Translations under genes and position numbers: made by a program | Part shown: positions 50,226 through 59,903 of the stretch, one piece after another | How positions within the stretch are numbered: the stretch's first letter is position 1 | Layout of the letters: every line of letters begins with the position of its first letter | Notes under the pieces: generated by a model | The model's input: the letters and a program-made list of their open reading frames with translations, nothing else | Database searches by the model: none | Told to the model about the DNA's origin: nothing | Assembly (NCBI RefSeq): GCF_004770155.1 | Contig: NZ_RQFA01000080.1 | Span: 1-64,000, forward strand | From: Leptospira gomenensis | Lineage (GTDB): Bacteria > Spirochaetota > Leptospiria > Leptospirales > Leptospiraceae | DNA: 64,000 nucleotides | Reading direction: 5' to 3'

Positions 50226-50340
50226 ACGTTATTTTCCTTTAGAATTTAATAAAATTCGCATAAACGAGTCGATCCAAACGACCGACTTTTCATCGACAAC
50301 GGGAAAGAATTTTTTTCCTACTCGGAACCGACGCACAAAA

Positions 50341-51459
50341 TTAAGGACCCTGCCGAAACTCGTTTTCTTTTCCTACGAGATCGGCTATCGAACTATACCC
50401 TACTTTTTTCACGAAGCGATCCAAAAATTCCAAAATTCGAACCGGTAAAAACGGTCCTTGATAAATATATGCCGTATATACCTGAATTAAGTCTGCTCCC
50501 GCGAGAATTTTTTCCAAAGCGGCTTCTCCGGAATCGATTCCTCCGACCCCGATGATCGGAATTTTCCCGCGCAGTTTTTTATACGCGACACGAATCATTT
50601 CCGTAGATCGGTTTTTCAACGGTCTTCCGGAAAGCCCGCCTTCTTTTTCCACGTTCGGATATCTTCTTAGAGAGGATTTGTCGATCGTGGTGTTGGTGAG
50701 AATTATTCCGTCCAACCGCAAACTCTGACCGGTTTCCAAAAGGGCTTCCAATTCCTTAGATTCCATATCGGGAGCGAATTTCACGAATAACGGAATTTTA
50801 AAACCTTCTCCGAGTCCGGAACGGATTCCCTCGATCAGCGTTACGAAATTCTCCTGTTTTTGAAAATTTCTCAGCCCGGGAGTATTGGGCGAACTGATAT
50901 TGATTACCGCATAATCGGCGTAAGGCGAAAGTTTTTTCAGGGTATAAACGTAGTCGTGCACCGCGTTTTCCTCGGACACGAGTTTGGTCTTTCCCGCGTT
51001 GATTCCCCGGACCTTTCCCTTTTTTTGCGAACGCAGAGTCGTTTCAACGACATCGGCGCCGGGATTGTTGAACCCCATCCGATTGATCAAAGCCTGGTCT
51101 TCCGGATAACGGAAAACTCTCGGTTTGGGATTTCCGGGTTGTCCTTGGCCGGTAATCGTTCCGACTTCCACGTGACCGAAACCCATCCTACTTAAAAACG
51201 GATACAATTCCCCCGTTTTATCGAACCCCGCCCCCATTCCCAATGGATTTTCGAATTCGATTCCGGCAACTTTCGTTTTGAGTCGATCTCCGCGGTAACA
51301 GGTCGCTGCTTCGATCAGAGAAGCGGATCCGGGTATTTTTCCGCTGATACCTAACAACGATTTCGCGAGTTCGTGTGCGGTTTCCGGATCCAAAGAAAGG
51401 AAAAAAGGTTTCAGAAAAGTTGAATATACTCCCTGACGAAAAGAAGAGGATAAGGACAT
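50341..51459 (-). CDS. pyrD: Dihydroorotate dehydrogenase (quinone), class 2
   Basis: A 372-residue flavoenzyme of pyrimidine synthesis that passes electrons to quinone. The class 2 active-site segment NISSPNTPGLR carries the catalytic Ser. The N-terminal 40 residues form the membrane-associating helical arm, and NTTIDK and VGGIDSGEAALEKI are typical. Electrons go to the membrane quinone pool. It lies 26 bases downstream of the ABC-2 permease gene in the same direction. Confidence 0.95.
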   Translation of the reverse strand: MSLSSSFRQGVYSTFLKPFFLSLDPETAHELAKSLLGISGKIPGSASLIEAATCYRGDRLKTKVAGIEFENPLGMGAGFDKTGELYPFLSRMGFGHVEVGTITGQGQPGNPKPRVFRYPEDQALINRMGFNNPGADVVETTLRSQKKGKVRGINAGKTKLVSEENAVHDYVYTLKKLSPYADYAVINISSPNTPGLRNFQKQENFVTLIEGIRSGLGEGFKIPLFVKFAPDMESKELEALLETGQSLRLDGIILTNTTIDKSSLRRYPNVEKEGGLSGRPLKNRSTEMIRVAYKKLRGKIPIIGVGGIDSGEAALEKILAGADLIQVYTAYIYQGPFLPVRILEFLDRFVKKVGYSSIADLVGKENEFRQGP

Positions 51460-51485
51460 CTCTGAAATTATTTTTTATACGGAAT

Positions 51486-52556
51486 TCAAGACCAGCGAAA
51501 AATTCTGCTTCCGGCAAAAAGAAACACCGTTCCGTAAACGAGCAATAAAACGATCGCGGAAAGACTCGAAACTAGACCGGCGCCTTCGATAAACACGGCT
51601 CTTAAAGAGTCAGCCATCAAGGTCAAAGGAAGATTCCGGATGATCGGAAGTACGAATTCAGGAAAGTTTTGATACGAGAAAAAAATTCCGGACAAAACCA
51701 TCATAGGAAACGTAACCGCGTTCACCAATCCGTTTCCGACTTGCGAACTCGCCGCACGCGAACCCACGAACATTCCGATACAAGAGAAGGCGAAGTTGCC
51801 CGCTAAAAAAATCAAAAGCGCGGCCCAGATCGATCCTTCGAATGAATTTTCGAACGTGAATAAAGTGAAACACAAAAGGATCGCACATTCCACGATCGTT
51901 ACGACGAGTCGCGTAAAAAAGAAGGATAGTAGAAAATAGAATTTGTTCATAGGAGTCGCGGACATTCTCCGTAATAGTTTTTTCAAACGCATTTCGATCA
52001 GATTCCAACCGACTCCCCAAAGACAGGAATTCATCACACCCATCGCCAACATTCCCGGAACCAGGTAATCGATATATCTCGTTCCCTTGGAATCCAAATT
52101 TCGGACTTCGTATTGAGAATCGATTTTACTCGAACGGATTTTCGCGATCATCAAAAGATAATCCCTTTGTCCGTTCGGATTTTCAGGATCAAAGGAGAAC
52201 AGAATTTTTCCCTGTTCGGTTCTTTCCACGATCAGGTTTAACTTTCCGCGTTTTAGTTCTCGGACCGCTTCCGATTTCGATAAGACGAAAATTCTCAGCG
52301 AAGGTAAGGGATCCTTACGAACCGATGCCGCGGTCTGCTCCCGCGCTGTTTCGTTTTCGAATTCCTTTTTTAATTCCTCAAGTTTATAAGAGGAATCTAA
52401 TATTGCAATCCTTACCTCTTCCGATCCTCGGTTTTTAAACGCCAACCCTAAAACTCCCGCCATTGCGATCGGAAAAACAAAAGCCCAAAATAGGATTCCG
52501 GGTTCACGATAAAATTCCTTGAGTTGAATCGTCACGAGATGATATATCTGTTTCAT
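51486..52556 (-). CDS. ABC-2 type transporter permease
   Basis: A 356-residue permease of the ABC-2 class: an N-terminal membrane helix (about residues 20-38), an extracytoplasmic loop of about 130 residues, and five or six helices towards the C-terminus. It overlaps the ATPase gene by 4 bases, so both form one exporter. Such transporters export drugs, polysaccharides or lipids; the substrate is not evident. Confidence 0.88.
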   Translation of the reverse strand: MKQIYHLVTIQLKEFYREPGILFWAFVFPIAMAGVLGLAFKNRGSEEVRIAILDSSYKLEELKKEFENETAREQTAASVRKDPLPSLRIFVLSKSEAVRELKRGKLNLIVERTEQGKILFSFDPENPNGQRDYLLMIAKIRSSKIDSQYEVRNLDSKGTRYIDYLVPGMLAMGVMNSCLWGVGWNLIEMRLKKLLRRMSATPMNKFYFLLSFFFTRLVVTIVECAILLCFTLFTFENSFEGSIWAALLIFLAGNFAFSCIGMFVGSRAASSQVGNGLVNAVTFPMMVLSGIFFSYQNFPEFVLPIIRNLPLTLMADSLRAVFIEGAGLVSSLSAIVLLLVYGTVFLFAGSRIFRWS

Positions 52557-53518
52557 TCTTCCAGCCCTCTCCCGGTCATTCCCAGAAAAATATCGTCCAA
52601 AGTTTTTTTATGACATTCCAAACTCTTTAACTTTTTTCCGGATCGTTCGATCGATTGGATCAAACGCGGAAGATATTCCGCGATCGTGGATACGTAAACT
52701 CTCGCTTCGGTTTTGGCTTCGTCCCAGTGGAATTTATATTTACCTTCCGCAGGAATCAACGATTGCGGATCGGATCCGTCTTCCATGGAAAATCGTATGA
52801 TCTCCCCTCCCGCGGTTCTTCCGAGTAAATCGGTTAAGGTTCCCTGATCCAAAATTTTTCCGCGATCCATGATGATAATCCTTTCACAAAGAGTTTCGGC
52901 TTCCTCCATGTAATGTGTGGTTAGAATCATCGTTGTTTTTCGTTCGCGAAGACGATCTAATATTTTCCATACGTCCCTCCTCGCACCGGGATCCAAACCC
53001 GTAGTAGGTTCGTCCAAAAAAAGGATCTCCGGTTCGTTGATGATAGAAACTCCGAGCGCAAGTCTTTGTCTTTGTCCCCCGGATAGATCGTTTACGTAGG
53101 TTTGTTTTTTTTCCACCAAGTTGACGAGCTCGAGGATTTCATTCAGTCTTTGTCTTGTACTTTTATAAAAGGTTCCGAAAAGATCGATCGTTTCCTGAAC
53201 GGTGATCTTATCCATAAAACGGGTTTCCTGTAAGGCCAATCCGATCTTGGAACGAAGGAAGGTTTCGTTGCGTTTCCAATCGCTTCCCAAAATCGAAATC
53301 GATCCGGAATCCGGTTTTTGAATTCCTTCCAACATTTCGATCAACGTTGTCTTACCGGCTCCGTTCGGCCCCAATAAGGCTACGAATTCCCCTTGCAAAA
53401 TCCGGAGACTTAGATCGTTTACGGCGACGGTGTTTTTAAAACGTTTTATCACGTTCTGAACGTCTATGACGACGGTTTGACCCGACGTATTTTCTTTTCG
53501 TGTTATCGTATGGTTCAT
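52553..53518 (-). CDS. ABC-2 type transporter ATPase
   Basis: A 321-residue ATPase with Walker A GPNGAGKTT (about residues 54-62), signature LSGGQRQRLALG, Walker B EILFLDEPTTGLD and H-loop TTHYMEE. The C-terminal extension of about 80 residues is typical of drug- and antibiotic-type exporters (DrrA-like). It is translationally coupled to the permease at 51486. Confidence 0.9.
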   Translation of the reverse strand: MNHTITRKENTSGQTVVIDVQNVIKRFKNTVAVNDLSLRILQGEFVALLGPNGAGKTTLIEMLEGIQKPDSGSISILGSDWKRNETFLRSKIGLALQETRFMDKITVQETIDLFGTFYKSTRQRLNEILELVNLVEKKQTYVNDLSGGQRQRLALGVSIINEPEILFLDEPTTGLDPGARRDVWKILDRLRERKTTMILTTHYMEEAETLCERIIIMDRGKILDQGTLTDLLGRTAGGEIIRFSMEDGSDPQSLIPAEGKYKFHWDEAKTEARVYVSTIAEYLPRLIQSIERSGKKLKSLECHKKTLDDIFLGMTGRGLEE

Positions 53519-53562
53519 GGATTTGTGTCCGGAGTTCCGACCAAGATTATATTCAAAAAATT

Positions 53563-54294
53563 TTATGTGTTTTTCACGATTCTACGGATCAACGAAGGAA
53601 AAATGCGCATCGCCAAACTCAGGTATTTAACCACGCCGATTCCGATAAATTCCCTATCCTTTTCCAAATCCGCGAGGAATTGGTCGGCCAAAGCGGACGT
53701 TGTCATTTTATTTTTTCCTCGTCCTGCCGTCATCGGCGTATCCACCTGTGGAGGAAGCATTTCTACCACGAGTATATTCGTATTTTCTAATTGATAACGA
53801 AGCGCTTCGGTGAAACGGTGAAGTCCCGCCTTGGTTCCGCAGTAAACTGGCGCGGACTTTTTAGGAACCAACGCCAGACCGGAAGTTACGTTTACGATCG
53901 CCGATCGTGGATGTGTCTTCAAAATCGGAATCAACAGAGAGATCAATCGGATCGGAACAGTTAAATTCGTCCTGATTTCCGCTTCGATCATTTCGGACTG
54001 ATCCGGATCCTTCGTATAATCGGGGTTATACTGAATCGCCGCGTTGTTGATCAAGACGTTTAAGGAAGTATATTTTTTTCGGATCAGGGATATCAATTTG
54101 TCGAAGTCGGAGGATTTCGTAAGATCGCAGGGAATCGTTTGAACGTTCGGGATCGCCGATAACTTCGAAAGAGCGTTTTTATTCCTTCCCAGTGCAAGGA
54201 CCGTGTTTCCCAGAGCGGCCAATCGTTCGGTCAGTTCGAGACCGATTCCGGAAGTGGCCCCGGTGATCAGTACTGTATTTCCGGTAAGTTTCAT
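53563..54294 (-). CDS. Short-chain dehydrogenase/reductase (DltE-like)
   Basis: A 243-residue oxidoreductase with the coenzyme motif GATSGIG, the NAA motif, the catalytic Ser in NVTSGLAL and YxxxK in YCGTKAG. It most resembles DltE-type classical SDRs. The preferred cofactor and substrate are unknown. It is followed by the ABC transporter genes on the same strand. Confidence 0.85.
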   Translation of the reverse strand: MKLTGNTVLITGATSGIGLELTERLAALGNTVLALGRNKNALSKLSAIPNVQTIPCDLTKSSDFDKLISLIRKKYTSLNVLINNAAIQYNPDYTKDPDQSEMIEAEIRTNLTVPIRLISLLIPILKTHPRSAIVNVTSGLALVPKKSAPVYCGTKAGLHRFTEALRYQLENTNILVVEMLPPQVDTPMTAGRGKNKMTTSALADQFLADLEKDREFIGIGVVKYLSLAMRIFPSLIRRIVKNT

Positions 54295-54347
54295 ATCCGC
54301 TCATCTTTCGATAGGAAACGGATCGATCAAGCAATTCACGGATCGAA

Positions 54348-55238
54348 TCAGCTTTTGCCGTAATAACGCAGGATTTGCCGCAAAGAGGAAAGATACGAAG
54401 GACCGAAAAGATTGATATGAACCAAGATCGGATAAATTTGCCAGAACGGAATTCTATCTTTAAGATTGTTGGCGTCTTCCACTCCGGACGAGGAAAGGAT
54501 CTGTTGCATTTCCTCGAGATTAAGCGAACTTCCGAAAAGGTGAAGCATCGCTAGGTCCTGCTCGGGATGAGCGTATGCGATCGAAGGATCAATCAGATAG
54601 GAAGAGCCGTTTTTTCCAGTAAGAATATTACCCGACCAAAGATCTCCGTGAATCAATTTAGGCTTCGATCGATCCAAAGCCCATTCTTCCGTAAATTTGC
54701 GGAACACTTCCCGGACGTTTTCGAAATCTTTCTGACCGATCAACTTACGATGGAGCGCCAACTCTAACTGAGGTTCGAGACGACAGGCCCAAAAAAATTC
54801 GGAGAAGGTCTGATACCAGCGGTTCTTCTGAGAAAGCGTTCCTATGAAATTGTTCCGTTTCCAACCCCAGGAATTCGATTCCTTTCGATACAATAACTTC
54901 AGACTTCGGATTAAATCCTCTCTCGCGCCCGAAGGAGAACCGGCTTCCACAAAATCCATCACCAAAAACCAAACGTTTCCGGATTGTGTCGCGCCGTAAC
55001 ATTCCGGTACACGAACCCCCACCCTGTACAGATGTTCTAGAGATTCCTTTTCGGTTTCCGCCATCTCACGGTTGGAAATTACTTTCACCGCATAAGAATA
55101 CTTGGAAGTAGAAACGTGATAGATTTCGTTCAGACTGGAGGAATGATGGGAAACCTTCGGCTTAGAACCGGGATGTAAGATTCCCAGTCCCTCCAAAGCG
55201 TCGCAGATCGCCTCTTCTAAGCCGGCTCGGATGACCAA
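54348..55238 (-). CDS. Fructosamine kinase/ketosamine-3-kinase-like protein
   Basis: A 296-residue kinase-fold protein. The catalytic-loop motif LIHGDLWSGN and the metal-binding YLIDPSIAYAHPE are typical of the fructosamine kinase family, which phosphorylates sugar-amine adducts so that they break down, repairing glycated proteins. It starts 122 bases from the divergent GH18-like gene. Confidence 0.87.
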   Translation of the reverse strand: MVIRAGLEEAICDALEGLGILHPGSKPKVSHHSSSLNEIYHVSTSKYSYAVKVISNREMAETEKESLEHLYRVGVRVPECYGATQSGNVWFLVMDFVEAGSPSGAREDLIRSLKLLYRKESNSWGWKRNNFIGTLSQKNRWYQTFSEFFWACRLEPQLELALHRKLIGQKDFENVREVFRKFTEEWALDRSKPKLIHGDLWSGNILTGKNGSSYLIDPSIAYAHPEQDLAMLHLFGSSLNLEEMQQILSSSGVEDANNLKDRIPFWQIYPILVHINLFGPSYLSSLRQILRYYGKS

Positions 55239-55360
55239 TTCGTTTCCTCCCGAATCGAGTTCGGACCGATTCTCTGATTCAAAAATCGGTCCATTAGGTT
55301 CCCGTATTGATTGAAATTTACGGCTTGTCTTAAATTCCGACCGTAAACAGTCTCTAAGAC

Positions 55361-56290
55361 GTGTTACTTATCCGAATTCTTACCGTATCACTTCTGTTTG
55401 TCGGACATGTCCTCGATGCGGAATCGAACAGCGCCCTCTGGTATTACGCAATCGATACATCCGTAACAAAACCGCCCGATATACATATACGTAAGACTCT
55501 TTCTCGATCGCATACGCTTTGTTTTACGGGAAATTATATTCTTTCCGACGGTACGATCCGCTCTGTTTCCCTTTCGGAGGATTGGAAACATTTTGCTCGT
55601 TCCGAAGGAATTCGACTTCTGCCATTGATTACGAATCGTTCCGACAAACACGCTCATTTTTTAGAATCCGAAAAAGGAATAAAGATAGCGATTGATAACT
55701 TGATATTGTTATTAGATCGAAATCCGAGTTTCGACGGACTTCATTTCGATATCGAAACGATTCCTAAATCCTTTTTGCCGAACTACATTCGCTTTCTCAA
55801 AAATTTAAAATCCAAACTTCCGAAGGATAAAACTCTTACGGTCGCCGTATTTCCGCAGATCGAATTTCCGAATCCGAACTTTCGTCTTCATTCCTCGCTG
55901 CTCGATCAGGATTGGATCGACGAATTCGTTTTGATGAGTTACGATTTACATTCGCCGAAAACCGTTTCCGGTCCGGTGACGTCTCTTTCTTGGACAGAAA
56001 AAAATCTTAGATTTCTATCCGAAAGAATCCCTCCTTCCAAAATCTGGCTCGGTCTTCCGCTTTACGGTTATTTTTGGAAAACGAACGGCAAGGTTTCCGT
56101 TTTAACACAAGACTTCTTCCGCAAAAAAGCGGATCGCGAAAATTTTATGCGGAATTCGGACGGATATATCTCGTTTCATAACGAATCCGGAATCGGTTAC
56201 ATCGCCGATTTGGAAACATTAGAAAAATATAAACGACTTTCCGAAACGTTCGGAATCAAGGGAATCGCGTATTGGAGAATGGGATTCTGA
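55361..56290 (+). CDS. GH18-like exported protein with altered active-site motif
   Basis: A 309-residue protein starting at GTG with a signal peptide (about residues 1-20). It has the TIM-barrel glycoside hydrolase 18 pattern: the DxxDxDxE motif appears as DGLHFDIE (D125 to E132). The middle Asp is replaced by His128, while the presumed acid Glu132 remains. A later MSYDLHSP segment and KIWLGLPLYGY match family strands. It resembles the spore-cortex/chitinase-like YaaH group. Activity on peptidoglycan or chitin is possible but not certain. Confidence 0.82.
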   Translation: MLLIRILTVSLLFVGHVLDAESNSALWYYAIDTSVTKPPDIHIRKTLSRSHTLCFTGNYILSDGTIRSVSLSEDWKHFARSEGIRLLPLITNRSDKHAHFLESEKGIKIAIDNLILLLDRNPSFDGLHFDIETIPKSFLPNYIRFLKNLKSKLPKDKTLTVAVFPQIEFPNPNFRLHSSLLDQDWIDEFVLMSYDLHSPKTVSGPVTSLSWTEKNLRFLSERIPPSKIWLGLPLYGYFWKTNGKVSVLTQDFFRKKADRENFMRNSDGYISFHNESGIGYIADLETLEKYKRLSETFGIKGIAYWRMGF

Positions 56291-56467
56291 AACGGGAAAT
56301 TTAGACGCTTTCGGGAGGCGACGAATTCCCGATTTTACCGCGCTCTACTAATTGAATTTTACAATTTAATTTCCCGGTTTACAATTGGATTTGAACCCGA
56401 CTTGAGACGTGTGTGTTTCGTTTGTTAAGCGAAGTAGCTCGCGTTTTATTTTCGGTTAGGAGAAACG

Positions 56468-57883
56468 ATGCGGGACGTTGACGGCTATTTGGATCTTTAT
56501 CTAAAAGAGAATATTCTACAATCGGAAACCATCCTCCGGATGAGACACGTCATCCGCGAATTCAGCGTCCGCGCCCCCAAGGTTCTCGTCACAAAATGTA
56601 TCGACGGACGGGTTCACGGAAGCAAACTGAAAGGATATCCGGTAACCACGATCCGTTTCGGACGAACAGACGGAAATATCGTCTCCACCAATCTGAATAA
56701 TTTCTGGTTTTGGAACCGTATCGATCGATTGATAAACGACGCGATTTGTAATACCCCAAACACTCCGGCACTTTTTATCGCTTATATGCACCGTTCCGAT
56801 CTTCCCGGTTTGGGTTGTGCCGCTCATAACCACGACGATCAGGCCGCGCAAAAAGCGATTCGGGAACAAACCGAGGCGGTTCGCAAAATGTTTAGAAAGG
56901 ACCGATTGTACGTCATGGAGGGAATCACTAACACCGATACGATGGCGGAAATTCTTATATTCGAGGACGGCAATCGACTTGATTCCGCGAAATTGATAAA
57001 CGAATTCGGATTTTTACACCCTTCCGAAGTTTTTCATGACGACTTTCTCCGCCATCCGATCAAAGATCCTTCGACCGCAAGATTCGTGGGTTTTAAAACT
57101 CCCGAAGAACTTTTGAAAGAACCTTCTCTTCCTTTTTTCAACGATTTTCAAACCGCACTTTGTATGAAGTCTTATCTTCTCCGGGAAATCTCATCGGTGA
57201 TCGTATCCGACGATTTCGGATCACAAAAAATATTTCGACAGGATCTTTTCCAAGCGATCGTCCGAAAACTTTTTTCGATACGGGATTTACCGCCGCTCCT
57301 TATCCCCGCTTTATCGTATCAAACGCTTTGGAATATTACATATTCATTATATCATAGACAAAAACTGGAACGACTCACCGAATCCGAACGATGGAAAATT
57401 CTCGATCATGCGGAGGAATTGATCTGCTACGGGGACGGCTTCGAACTTTTGCAGAGAAACAAAGCCATTCTCGTAAAAACCGGAAGAGGAAACGATACCG
57501 ACGCTTTAAAAGTGGCGAAAAAAGTTTTGGAAAAAAATCGACAAAAACTTTCGGAAACGGGTCCGATCCTAGTTCACCTAAACGTGGAGATCTCGGGGGA
57601 ATTATCCTCGTGGGAGGACATCAACGAGAACATCGCATCTAAGACGAACACGTTGCTGAGGAACCTAGACGAGGTTTTTCAGGATACGAAAACGGTCGTT
57701 CTTACGACCTATTCGTATCGGGATCAGAAACGTTTTTATCCGATCCATACGAAAAAGGACGCAAGGATCGCATATCCCGTGGATATTCTGGAAGGTATAA
57801 ACTCGGACATACTGTTTTCGAGTATGGGCTTAAAGTCGAGAGAAGCGTTATACGCCACGGAAAGAATGGGGAAGGAATTTTAA
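56468..57883 (+). CDS. CsoSCA-like (carboxysomal carbonic anhydrase-type) zinc protein
   Basis: A 471-residue cytoplasmic protein. CIDGR (C44, D46, R48) matches the C-x-D-x-R zinc/catalytic motif of beta-type carbonic anhydrases. MHRSDLPGLGCAAH supplies His108 and Cys117, like the His...Cys pair of the carboxysome shell enzyme CsoSCA, whose ligands are Cys173, His242 and Cys253. Spacing from Cys to His (64 residues) is close to that of CsoSCA. The C-terminal half is unassigned. No carboxysome genes are present here. An AGGAG ribosome binding site precedes the ATG. Carbonic anhydrase activity is a well-motivated guess. Confidence 0.7.
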   Translation: MRDVDGYLDLYLKENILQSETILRMRHVIREFSVRAPKVLVTKCIDGRVHGSKLKGYPVTTIRFGRTDGNIVSTNLNNFWFWNRIDRLINDAICNTPNTPALFIAYMHRSDLPGLGCAAHNHDDQAAQKAIREQTEAVRKMFRKDRLYVMEGITNTDTMAEILIFEDGNRLDSAKLINEFGFLHPSEVFHDDFLRHPIKDPSTARFVGFKTPEELLKEPSLPFFNDFQTALCMKSYLLREISSVIVSDDFGSQKIFRQDLFQAIVRKLFSIRDLPPLLIPALSYQTLWNITYSLYHRQKLERLTESERWKILDHAEELICYGDGFELLQRNKAILVKTGRGNDTDALKVAKKVLEKNRQKLSETGPILVHLNVEISGELSSWEDINENIASKTNTLLRNLDEVFQDTKTVVLTTYSYRDQKRFYPIHTKKDARIAYPVDILEGINSDILFSSMGLKSREALYATERMGKEF

Positions 57884-57950
57884 CGGATTCGACGGCGGCG
57901 ATAATTTAAATGTGAAAGTCCTACTCTCGATATACCAAAAAAATATCGAA

Positions 57951-57981
57951 TTGACATAAGCTCCCTCTAAATAAATAAAAT
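57951..57981 (+). promoter_or_regulatory. Possible promoter of the restriction-modification pair
   Basis: TTGACA at 57951-57956 matches the -35 consensus exactly. TAAAAT at 57976-57981 can serve as -10 with a long 19-base spacer. Transcription would then begin at about the ATG (57989), which has no ribosome binding site, suggesting a leaderless mRNA. Confidence 0.35.
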
Positions 57982-57988
57982 TTATCGA

Positions 57989-58876
57989 ATGAATTTCTTA
58001 GGACTAACCGCATTAATTAAAAAACTCTCCGCGTCTCAAAAATCAACTTTTGAAGAAAATAGTATTGTGATGCAAAAAACTATTTATGATATCAATAAGA
58101 AAGAATTTTTACCTATCTTAAAAGCAATCGGTACTATCCCAGAAAACATAGACCATGACTCTTCGGAGGAAAAATTATATTCGAAATGTACAGATATCGT
58201 TCTTTCTAAAACTTTCCAAGAACTAGGTCTCACAGCTATGATCAACAAAGAACGGTCAAACAATGCAGATATTTTTGGTAAAAGCCTATATCATCAATAT
58301 AGTTACGTAGCAGACGCTAAATCTTTTCGATTAAGCCGTACAGCAAAAAATCCAAAGGATTTTAAGGTAAAATCGATGGCCGACTGGAAAGGCGATTGCG
58401 ATTATGCTATCCTAGTATGTCCTTATTACCAATATCCTAAATCAAATAGCCAAATATATGGACAGGCCCTTGATGGAAATGTTTGCTTGTTAAGTTGGGA
58501 GCATTTAGCTTTCTTGATGGAGCATGAAATTAAAGAATCTAAAGACCTAAATCTAGCAAACATTTGGAATTTTAGCGACACTTTGGCTTCAATGGTCACA
58601 GTCAAAAACAAAGATAAAAACATGAATTTCCACACCAAAGGAAATGAAATTATTTGTAAAACTATAGGAAAATCCATAGACCAGCTTCTAAATTCTTTAG
58701 AAAAAAATAAGAAACTAATTGTAGAGAGGGGCCAAGAAGGAATAACATTTTGGGAGAAACGAATTGAAAAAATCAAAAATTACAGTAAAGAAAAAGCGAT
58801 TTCGGAATTAATTTCCTCTATGAAAATTTATGAGAAAATCTCATCTATAAAAAAATATATCGATTCCTTGGTTTAA
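57989..58876 (+). CDS. HindIII-family type II restriction endonuclease
   Basis: A 295-residue protein clearly related to R.HindIII, which cuts AAGCTT. The segment with the PD-(D/E)xK core, VADAKSFRLSRTAKN (from about residue 107), is shared with HindIII almost word for word as I remember that sequence, and the following DFKVK and SWEHLA segments agree too. The gene is AT-rich compared with its neighbours and uses different codons, which points to transfer. It lacks a ribosome binding site. The methyltransferase follows 4 bases after its stop. Confidence 0.93.
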   Translation: MNFLGLTALIKKLSASQKSTFEENSIVMQKTIYDINKKEFLPILKAIGTIPENIDHDSSEEKLYSKCTDIVLSKTFQELGLTAMINKERSNNADIFGKSLYHQYSYVADAKSFRLSRTAKNPKDFKVKSMADWKGDCDYAILVCPYYQYPKSNSQIYGQALDGNVCLLSWEHLAFLMEHEIKESKDLNLANIWNFSDTLASMVTVKNKDKNMNFHTKGNEIICKTIGKSIDQLLNSLEKNKKLIVERGQEGITFWEKRIEKIKNYSKEKAISELISSMKIYEKISSIKKYIDSLV

Positions 58877-58880
58877 TTAA

Positions 58881-59804
58881 ATGGAAGATTTCATAAATAA
58901 AATACACTTAGGGGATTCGATCAATTTTCTTAAGTCATTTCCAAAGAATTCAATTCATTTAATTCTTAGTGATATCCCTTATGGAATCGGTTTCGAAGAT
59001 TGGGATGTCTTACACAACAACACTAATTCTGCTTATTTAGGCTCCAGTCCCGCCCAAGAAAAAGCCGGTGCAATATTCAAAAAAAGAGGAAAACCTTTAA
59101 ATGGATGGTCGGAAGCCGACCGTCAAATCCCGATCCAATATTATCAGTGGTGTCTAAAATGGGCGCCGACATGGTATGATATTCTAAAGCCGGGTGGTTC
59201 AGCTATCATATTTGCAGGTAGAAGATTGGCTCATCGCGCAATATCTGCACTTGAAGATTCCGGGTTTACGTACAAGGATATGTTAAGTTGGAATAAGGAA
59301 AAGGCCCCGCACCGAGCACAGAGATTAAGTATTATATACGATAAAAGAGGAGATAAGCGTGCTGCCAAATCATGGGATGGATGGAAAGTTGGAAATCTTC
59401 GTCCGATTTTCGAACCCATACTTTGGTTTTCAAAACCTTACAAGATAGGAGGAACTATTGCAGATAATGTTTTAAATAATGGAGTGGGCGCTTTTAATGA
59501 AAAAGCGATTTCAAAGTATAAATTAACACCGGATAATATTGTTAATATCAGCTCTACTAATACAGATATAGGTTTACATCCTGCTCAAAAACCGTTAAAG
59601 CTAATGCAATTCTTAATCGAACTAACAACTAAGGAAAACCAATTAGTCTTAGATCCGTTCGCAGGTAGTGGAACTACCTGCGTAGCCGCAAACTTATTGA
59701 ATAGAAAATATATAGGTATCGAGTCGGAAAAAAAATTTTATAAAATTGCTTCTGATAGATTATCAAATTTAAAAAAAGAAAAAGAATATTCGCTATTTAA
59801 TTAG
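58881..59804 (+). CDS. HindIII-type DNA adenine-N6 methyltransferase
   Basis: A 307-residue beta-class methyltransferase: the catalytic motif IV is DIPY (residues 31-34, a variant of DPPY) and comes before the SAM-binding motif I, DPFAGSGTT (about residues 256-264). The long stretch around VLHNNTNSAYLGSSPAQEKAG is shared with M.HindIII. It probably methylates the first A of AAGCTT and protects the host from the upstream nuclease. It is AT-rich like its partner, and no ribosome binding site is visible. Confidence 0.95.
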   Translation: MEDFINKIHLGDSINFLKSFPKNSIHLILSDIPYGIGFEDWDVLHNNTNSAYLGSSPAQEKAGAIFKKRGKPLNGWSEADRQIPIQYYQWCLKWAPTWYDILKPGGSAIIFAGRRLAHRAISALEDSGFTYKDMLSWNKEKAPHRAQRLSIIYDKRGDKRAAKSWDGWKVGNLRPIFEPILWFSKPYKIGGTIADNVLNNGVGAFNEKAISKYKLTPDNIVNISSTNTDIGLHPAQKPLKLMQFLIELTTKENQLVLDPFAGSGTTCVAANLLNRKYIGIESEKKFYKIASDRLSNLKKEKEYSLFN

Positions 59805-59903
59805 TTTTACAGATTTAATCTGAAGAATTTTTTATATTCACTTAATACTTTTAAGAAATAAAAATTTTTCCTAAACGAAAATCGGGATCCTTCGTTAGTA
59901 ATC

